DNA from: Bradyrhizobium sp. dw_78
GTDB lineage: Bacteria; Pseudomonadota; Alphaproteobacteria; Rhizobiales; Xanthobacteraceae
DNA: 64,000 nt
NCBI RefSeq assembly: GCF_018449525.1
Contig: NZ_JAAVUS010000002.1
Coordinates: 496,001 to 560,000, forward strand
Direction of reading: 5' to 3'
Shown: positions 59,069-64,000 of the stretch, piece after piece
Layout of the letters: each line of letters starts with the position of its first letter
Numbering within the stretch: position 1 is the first letter of the stretch
The notes under the pieces: model-generated
Databases searched by the model: none
What the model was told of the DNA's origin: nothing
What the model saw: the letters and a program-made list of their open reading frames with translations, nothing else
Position numbers and translations under genes: made by a program

Positions 59069-59104
59069 AAATCGGTGCGCGGCAAGAGCTCAGCGCACCG
59101 ATTT
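59069..59104 (-). terminator. hairpin between xoxF and xoxG
   Basis: A perfect 12-bp stem, AAATCGGTGCGC (59069-59080) and GCGCACCGATTT (59093-59104), with a 12-base loop. On the minus strand it is followed by TTTTGTTT. It lies 27 bases past the xoxF stop and before xoxG, so it could attenuate read-through and set the ratio of dehydrogenase to cytochrome. Confidence 0.85.
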
Positions 59105-59130
59105 ATCGTTGTCTCCGCGTGATGCCGCTC

Positions 59131-61011
59131 TTACTCGTTCGGCAACGCGAATACCGTCAACGTTCCACCAAGCGATGTGTAGGACGCCAGGCCTGCATAG
59201 CCGCCGACCGCACCCAGGCCTGCGGTATCGACGGTCTTTTCCTGGGTCGGCAATTTGCCCTGATCGACCGCGTTATGCCAGGCGGCTGCGTTTTGGGGTT
59301 GCAGCAGACCAGCCGCGAGGCCGATGCCTGCCCAACCGCCGACGCCCGAGAGAACGGCGACATACTGCTTGCCGCCGTGCTCATAGGTCATGACGTTGCC
59401 GATGATGCCGGACGGCGTCTTGAACCGGTAAAGTTCCTTACCCGTCTTGGCGTCGACCGCCTTCAGATAGCCTTCGAGCGTGCCGTAGAAGACGACGCCG
59501 CCGGCCGTCGCCAACGCGCCGCCCCATGCCGAGAACTGCTCCTTGTTAGACCACGCGATCTTGCCGGTCTTGCCGTCCCAGGCGATGAAGTTGCCCATGT
59601 TGGTGTCGCCTTTCGGCGGATACATTGCCACCGCGGCGCCGACATAAGCCTGACCGGCCGTGTAGGACACCTTGTAGGGCTCATAGTCCATGCAGACGTG
59701 ATTGGTCGGCACGTAGAACAACTGCGTCTCCGGGCTGTAAGCCGCAGGCTGCTCATCCTTGGTGCCCAGCGCCGCCGGACAGATACCCTTCGAGTTGGTG
59801 TCTTCGCCATTATGCTGGGTGGAATAGGCGTCGACCACCAGCGGACGGCCATAAGTCTTGGAGGACTTGTCCATATCGACCTTGGTCGCCCAGTTCACCA
59901 CCGGATCGTATTTTTGTGCGACCAGCAGTTCACCGGTGACGCGATCGAGCGTATAGCCAAAGCCGTTACGGTCGAAATGCGTCAAAAGCTTTCGCTGTTT
60001 GCCGTCAACATTCTGATCGGTCAGGATCATCTCGTTGACGCCGTCATAGTCCCACTCGTCGTGCGGGGTCATCTGGTAAACCCATTTGACCTTGCCGGTA
60101 TCGAGATCGCGCGCCCAGACCGACATCGACCAGCGATTGTCGCCGGGACGCTGCACCGGATTCCAAGTCGAAGGATTACCCGAGCCGTAGTAAACCAGAT
60201 TCAGCTCGGGATCGTAGGAATACCAGCCCCAGGTGGCACCGCCGCCGATCTTCCATTGATCGCCTTCCCAGGTGGAGGTTGACGAATTCGGCCCGACGGG
60301 CTTGCCAAGCGACGTCGTCTTCTCGGGATCGATCAGCGTGTCGGAGTCCGGTCCTTCCGAATAGCCGCGCCAGGCGAGTTTGCCATCCTTGATGTTGTAT
60401 GCGCTGATCCAGCCGCGAACGCCGAACTCACCACCGGAGACGCCGACGAGAACCTTGTCCTTGAATACGAACGGCGCGTCCGTACCGGACTGGCCCTTAC
60501 CTGCCTCGCCATCCATCACCGACCAGATTTTTTCTCCCGTCTTGGCATCGAGCGCAACCAGGGTCGTATCGGCCTGATGCAGGAAAATCTTGCCGTCGGC
60601 ATAGGCAACACCGCGGTTGACCGTATCACAGCACATGATCGGAATGACATTCGGATCCTGCCGCGGTTCATACTTCCAGATAATCTTGCCTTCATGGTTC
60701 AGATCGAGCGCGTAGACCGTGTTCGGAAATGGCGTATGCACATACATCAGGTCGCCAACGACCAACGGTCCGCCCTCGTGGCCGCGCAGCACGCCGGTCG
60801 AGAATGTCCAGGCGACCTGCAGCTTCTTGACGTTGGACGTGTTGATCTGATTGAGCTTCGAGTACCGCGTATTGGCGTCATCACCCTGCTGCATGACCCA
60901 TTGCTTGGGGTCCTTGGCCAGCCTGTCCAATGCCTCATCGGCGCGCGACGCCGATCCATGCAGGGCCATCAGGCCCACGATCGACGCCGAAGCGACTAAC
61001 ATCTTTTTCAT
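59131..61011 (-). CDS. xoxF: lanthanide-dependent methanol dehydrogenase XoxF
   Basis: 626 residues with a signal peptide ([18 protein letters not shown]). It is a PQQ eight-bladed propeller. The [11 protein letters not shown] segment has the aspartate pair (DYD) that marks lanthanide-binding XoxF, against DYAG in calcium-type MxaF. The vicinal cysteine ring ([10 protein letters not shown]) is present. It oxidises methanol (and often formaldehyde) in the periplasm using PQQ and a light rare-earth ion. It is the first gene of the minus-strand run with xoxG, xoxJ and the CXXCW gene. Confidence 0.96.
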   Translation of the reverse strand: MKKMLVASASIVGLMALHGSASRADEALDRLAKDPKQWVMQQGDDANTRYSKLNQINTSNVKKLQVAWTFSTGVLRGHEGGPLVVGDLMYVHTPFPNTVYALDLNHEGKIIWKYEPRQDPNVIPIMCCDTVNRGVAYADGKIFLHQADTTLVALDAKTGEKIWSVMDGEAGKGQSGTDAPFVFKDKVLVGVSGGEFGVRGWISAYNIKDGKLAWRGYSEGPDSDTLIDPEKTTSLGKPVGPNSSTSTWEGDQWKIGGGATWGWYSYDPELNLVYYGSGNPSTWNPVQRPGDNRWSMSVWARDLDTGKVKWVYQMTPHDEWDYDGVNEMILTDQNVDGKQRKLLTHFDRNGFGYTLDRVTGELLVAQKYDPVVNWATKVDMDKSSKTYGRPLVVDAYSTQHNGEDTNSKGICPAALGTKDEQPAAYSPETQLFYVPTNHVCMDYEPYKVSYTAGQAYVGAAVAMYPPKGDTNMGNFIAWDGKTGKIAWSNKEQFSAWGGALATAGGVVFYGTLEGYLKAVDAKTGKELYRFKTPSGIIGNVMTYEHGGKQYVAVLSGVGGWAGIGLAAGLLQPQNAAAWHNAVDQGKLPTQEKTVDTAGLGAVGGYAGLASYTSLGGTLTVFALPNE

Positions 61012-61423
61012 TTGCTTCCTCCCTGGGTTTTTTGCCTAGAGGGTCGCCGACGCTCCTTGGATACGCACAGATTCTCCACGGGACGTCATTCGCCCTCTCT
61101 TGGATGAATTGTATCGGCACCGTGTCGTAGCTCGCGAAGCTATTCACAAGTCGCGAAATGAAAGTGCAGCGAACAGTGCCCACCTATGTCTTCAGCAACC
61201 GCGCTCCCTATCCGCAGTTGCCTGTGAAGGCAGAAGCAAAAAAAGTTTAGGTAACTCCTCTTCCATAAGCAAGTTATGATTTAGGAGAGTTCGGCATTCG
61301 TCGTGACGACTCTCATTGCAGTGCAACCTGGGCAGGAATCCGGAAATCAGCGGCGGCGGCTTTCGAAGGACGAGACCGATCTCAAAGAACCGATCTCAAA
61401 GACTTGAAGATACGGAGCGAACC
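61012..61423. promoter_or_regulatory. divergent xoxF/metallohydrolase promoter region
   Basis: A 412-bp gap between xoxF and the plus-strand accessory operon. It contains a direct repeat, TCGCGAA at 61132-61138 and 61151-61157, 19 bp start to start (about two helical turns), which is a likely site for a dimeric regulator. A run of A (61241-61250) lies nearer the plus-strand side. I could not fix promoters. Confidence 0.5.
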
Positions 61424-62368
61424 TTGCGTTTTTTGGCCAGGCTATTTTGTATCATTTTCATTTTTCTTCCGGTCCCTCACGATTGTAATGCACAGCAGCA
61501 AATGCCGCTCGCGCCGTTCCCGATCTCGGAGATCGCGCCCGGCGTGTATGTCCATGTCGGCAATATCGATATGATGAGCCAAGCCAATCAGGGCGACGCG
61601 GCCAATGCCGGCTTCATCGTCGGCGACGACGCCGTCGCGGTCATCGACACCGGCGGCAGCACCGCCGAAGGAACACGCCTGCTCGCGGCGATCCGCGCCG
61701 TGACACCGAAACCGGTTCGCTACGTCATCAACACCCATGTTCATCCCGACCATCTGTTCGGCAATGCAGCATTCGCGCAAGCCGGCGTCGTTTTTGTCGG
61801 ACACGGGAATTTGCCGCGCGCGCTCACGGCGCGGGGCGAATATTATCTCAAGTCATTTCGAGCCGTGCTCGGCGATGCCCTCATCGACGAGGTGAAGATC
61901 GTGCCGCCGACACTGCTTGTCGATGGAGACATGCAACTCGATCTCGGCCGGCGCGTGCTGACTCTCAAGGCCTGGCCGCCCGGACACACCGACAACGATC
62001 TGACGGTCTTCGACCAAACCAGTTCCACGCTTTTTGCGGGGGATCTCCTGTTCGTCGAGCATGTTCCGGTCATCGACGGCAGCATCCGGGGCTTTCTCGC
62101 CGATCTCGCCGCATTGCAACGCATTCCTGCCGAACGTGTCGTTCCCGGACACGGCCCGGTCGCCCGCGATTGGCATGGCGCGATCGAAAAGGAACAGCGT
62201 TACCTCGATGATCTCACCAAGGAGGTAGGCAGCCTGATCGCCCGGGGCGTTCCTCTCACGGAAGCCGCAAGGCAGGCGGGACGAAGCCAACAGTCGCAAT
62301 GGAAATTGTTCGATCAATATGGCTCACGCAATGTGATCGCGGCGTTCAGCGAACTCGAATGGGAGTGA
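61424..62368 (+). CDS. quinoprotein relay system zinc metallohydrolase (MBL fold)
   Basis: 314 residues from TTG 61424 (CGGAG upstream). A signal peptide ([17 protein letters not shown]) is followed by an MBL-fold core: [12 protein letters not shown] (HxHxDH), [21 protein letters not shown] and PGHGPV. This matches the family that accompanies PQQ-alcohol dehydrogenase clusters, called quinoprotein relay system zinc metallohydrolase 2. Its substrate is not known. It lies divergent to xoxF and upstream of the SoxYZ-like gene. Confidence 0.87.
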   Translation: MRFLARLFCIIFIFLPVPHDCNAQQQMPLAPFPISEIAPGVYVHVGNIDMMSQANQGDAANAGFIVGDDAVAVIDTGGSTAEGTRLLAAIRAVTPKPVRYVINTHVHPDHLFGNAAFAQAGVVFVGHGNLPRALTARGEYYLKSFRAVLGDALIDEVKIVPPTLLVDGDMQLDLGRRVLTLKAWPPGHTDNDLTVFDQTSSTLFAGDLLFVEHVPVIDGSIRGFLADLAALQRIPAERVVPGHGPVARDWHGAIEKEQRYLDDLTKEVGSLIARGVPLTEAARQAGRSQQSQWKLFDQYGSRNVIAAFSELEWE

Positions 62369-62530
62369 CAAGCCAACCGGTTATGGGCCGGGATCGGCCG
62401 AGGCTGTTCCCGCGGGCTGACCTTGGAGTAAACCTCGGCTCATCGTGCTTGCTGCAGCGCAGCTTGCCGCTCGGTGTCGCTTCAGATAGTTTTTATCCGT
62501 TTCCCCTCCTTGTGGAAGCGGAACTCGACC

Positions 62531-63367
62531 ATGTCGATTTTTTCCAGAGTGATCGCTCCCGCTTTGCTTGCAGCCGTTTATTGTGCGGGATCGCCAGCTG
62601 CGCATGCCCAGGCCACCTCCCCCGTCGCGGAGCAAGCTTCGGAAGACACCTGGAACAGCATCAAGGGCGATATTTTCAAGAATCGCCCGATCGGGGATGG
62701 AACGGGGCTGGTGGCACTCGATGCGCCGAGGCGCGCCGAGGATTCCGCGCTGGTACCGATCGGCATGCGCGTCACTCTCAACGATGACGACAAGCGTAGA
62801 CTGCGATCGCTCACGCTCGTCATCGACGAAAATCCCGCCCCCGTCGCCGGAACGTTTACAATCGGCCCTCATGCCGGCGTGACCGAGATCTCCACGCGAG
62901 TCCGGGTTAACAGCTATTCCTATGTTCGGCTCATTGCCGAACTCAGCGATGGCAAGCTTTATGGCGTCAAGGCCTATGTGAAGGCATCCGGCGGCTGTTC
63001 GGCACCGGCAGCCTCGAACGCCGACGCGACCAGTTCAGCCCTCGGACAGATGAAGTTTCGCACATTCCGTTCCGAGGCCGGTGCGCTGCCGGAAGCCCAG
63101 CTCATGCTGCGCCATCCGCAGAACTCCGGCTTGCAGATGGACCAGCTTACGCGGCTCTACATACCGCCCTTCTTCATCGACAACCTCAAAATCTGGCAGG
63201 GCGACGATGTCGTCGTGTCGATGGATGGCGGGATCGCAATTTCGGAAGATCCGAACATCCGCTTCAACTACAGGTCCAATGGCGCCGCCAGCTTTCGCGT
63301 TGAAGCCGTCGACACCAGCAAGCATATATTCAGGGACGAATGGACGATCGAAAAGTCCATGCTGTAG
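62531..63367 (+). CDS. quinoprotein dehydrogenase-associated SoxYZ-like carrier
   Basis: 278 residues from ATG 62531. A signal peptide (LLAAVYCAGSPAAHA) is followed by a SoxY-like half (VPIGMRVTLNDDDKRRLRSLTLVIDENPAPVAGTFTIGP) ending in ASGGCSAP, the carrier cysteine motif, then a SoxZ-like half (MDQLTRLYIPPFFIDNLKIWQGDDVVVSMDGGIAISEDPNIRFNY). The fused form goes with quinoprotein clusters rather than sulfur oxidation. It follows the metallohydrolase gene with a 162-bp gap. Confidence 0.9.
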   Translation: MSIFSRVIAPALLAAVYCAGSPAAHAQATSPVAEQASEDTWNSIKGDIFKNRPIGDGTGLVALDAPRRAEDSALVPIGMRVTLNDDDKRRLRSLTLVIDENPAPVAGTFTIGPHAGVTEISTRVRVNSYSYVRLIAELSDGKLYGVKAYVKASGGCSAPAASNADATSSALGQMKFRTFRSEAGALPEAQLMLRHPQNSGLQMDQLTRLYIPPFFIDNLKIWQGDDVVVSMDGGIAISEDPNIRFNYRSNGAASFRVEAVDTSKHIFRDEWTIEKSML

Positions 63368-63393
63368 CAGCAGGGCTGCCGCAGGAATTCTCC

Positions 63394-63505
63394 TGGAGCA
63401 TGATCGGTTCTCATTGAATCAGAACCGAAGCTCCAGACTCTAGTTTTGACGGATTTTCTTCACAAGAACCCGTTCCATCCCGCTATCCAAGTCCGGGGCA
63501 GGCTT
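63394..63505. repeat. dispersed intergenic repeat copy
   Basis: Reads GGAGCATGATCGGTTCTCA, then TTTTGACGGATTTTCTTCACA, ending TCCGGGGCAGGCTTTCGCA. It matches the repeats at 26411 and 48671, with a truncated CCGGGG part at the end. It lies between the ends of the convergent SoxYZ-like and unknown genes. Confidence 0.7.
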
Positions 63506-63510
63506 TCGCA

Positions 63511-63870
63511 CTAAAAGCAGCGAATCTCGGCTTCCGCCTGTGCGCGCCGGAATTCCTGCACGGCAAGCCTGGCAGGTTCGGTCGAGCGAAATTCAGAGCC
63601 GACCGGCCCCGTGACCTGGGACATCGACAGGATCGTCTCCGTGGTCACATACCGGTCGTAAGGAATGATCGACGCAATCACGTCGATCGAGCAGGCGCAT
63701 TTCTGCAGGACTTCCTGGGTCTCCCCATTGGCTTTCATGCATCCAAAAACGTAATCCGCGCGCGCCGACGTTGGATAGTCGTTCAGATCTTCAGCCCGTG
63801 CATGCGACATGACAGCAGTCAATACCGCCACAACAGCACTCGCACCGAACAGGAAGCGCATACGAGCCAT
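63511..63870 (-). CDS. exported protein of unknown function, 119 aa
   Basis: 119 residues with a signal peptide (FGASAVVAVLTAVMSHARA-ED). The mature part has several cysteines (VFGCMKANG, KCACSIDV, IRCF), which may form disulfides or bind a cofactor. It is the minus-strand gene upstream of the partial cytochrome gene's end, so it likely belongs to the xox region. A small family found in methanol-oxidation clusters is known to me only by appearance; the function is unknown. Confidence 0.75.
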   Translation of the reverse strand: MARMRFLFGASAVVAVLTAVMSHARAEDLNDYPTSARADYVFGCMKANGETQEVLQKCACSIDVIASIIPYDRYVTTETILSMSQVTGPVGSEFRSTEPARLAVQEFRRAQAEAEIRCF

Positions 63871-63945
63871 CGTCAGCGCCTTTCGCGGCTCCTGCGTCCG
63901 GCGCCGGAGGCCTCGGTTATGAGCGCCCGTACAATGCAGCGTCGC

Positions 63946-64000
63946 TCAGGACTTCTTGCCGTCAGCCCCGAACTGCTTGAGATAGGCGGTGACATTGTCG
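63946..64000 (-). CDS. probable c-type cytochrome, C-terminal end only
   Basis: Only the last 17 residues are in the window: DNVTAYLKQFGADGKKS, with the TGA stop at 63946-63948. The final helix VTAYLKQF resembles the end of small cytochromes c. It starts beyond the right edge. The identity is tentative; the location beside the xox genes supports it. Confidence 0.5.
   Translation of the reverse strand, partial: DNVTAYLKQFGADGKKS

Noticed and set aside
1..64000. CRISPR arrays, tRNA, rRNA, prophage or insertion sequences
   Set aside because: I looked for regular repeats, cloverleaf-like sequence and transposase motifs and saw none. This was by eye only, so degenerate ones could be missed.

Overview
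The window looks like chromosomal DNA of a Bradyrhizobium-type alphaproteobacterium (Nitrobacteraceae). The reasons are high G+C coding sequence with very few gaps, a typical Bradyrhizobium general porin (54075-55697), many Liv-type ABC transporters and Mo-hydroxylases, a XoxF methanol dehydrogenase cluster, and short intergenic repeats of the kind common in that family. I found no tRNA, rRNA, CRISPR array, IS element or phage gene. This assignment rests on reading protein motifs, not on a search.

Region 1 (0-18.6 kb). A methionine-type sulfhydrylase (metY) and an alpha/beta hydrolase lead into a long minus-strand catabolic block: a CmcJ/NvfI-like oxidoreductase, a Bug-type binding protein, an NMT1/TauA-type ABC transporter, then a tightly overlapping operon with a CoxG-like protein, an ACMSD-type amidohydrolase, a three-subunit molybdenum hydroxylase (L, S, M) and a NIPSNAP protein. 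A MocR regulator is transcribed divergently. Its substrate is unknown. A PoxB-like TPP enzyme and a Crp/Fnr regulator with a perfect FNR/FixK-type box in its promoter follow, with a 54-residue small gene opposite.

Region 2 (18.8-26.4 kb). A complete Liv-type importer (livF, G, M, H and binding protein), a protein of unknown function, a divergent LysR regulator and an AmiF-type formamidase. This suggests uptake and hydrolysis of a small amide or amino-acid-like compound.

Region 3 (26.5-45.8 kb). This is the most interesting part: a nicotinate catabolism locus of the reductive type known biochemically in Azorhizobium and genetically in Eubacterium barkeri. It holds NicA/NicB-like nicotinate hydroxylase, 6-hydroxynicotinate reductase (hnr), enamidase, a ferredoxin-NADP reductase, a second Liv-type importer, a MarR regulator, UPF0280 and AA_synth proteins, and nicotinate phosphoribosyltransferase (pncB) immediately downstream. 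Three copies of a 16-bp palindrome centred on GTATAC/GTATGC lie only in the fpr/ena and hnr/nicA divergent promoters, so these operons are probably one regulon. The UPF0280 gene overlaps hnr by ATGA; because UPF0280 belongs to the ApbE superfamily and E. barkeri Hnr carries covalent flavin, it is a candidate flavin transferase for Hnr.

Region 4 (45.9-54 kb). Miscellaneous genes: a secreted CAP-domain protein, two tandem exported alpha/beta-hydrolase-like proteins, an ICMT-like/epimerase/Mpo1-like operon, an RMD1/DUF155 protein, a lone OB-fold protein and a MarR regulator.

Region 5 (54-64 kb). The porin with a strong terminator is followed by a candidate small RNA, a broken chemotaxis-receptor fragment, and a lanthanide-dependent methanol oxidation cluster: unknown exported protein, CXXCW rhodanese-like protein, xoxJ, xoxG and xoxF on the minus strand for the core, with a metallohydrolase and a SoxYZ-like carrier on the plus strand. 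The window ends inside a probable cytochrome c gene.
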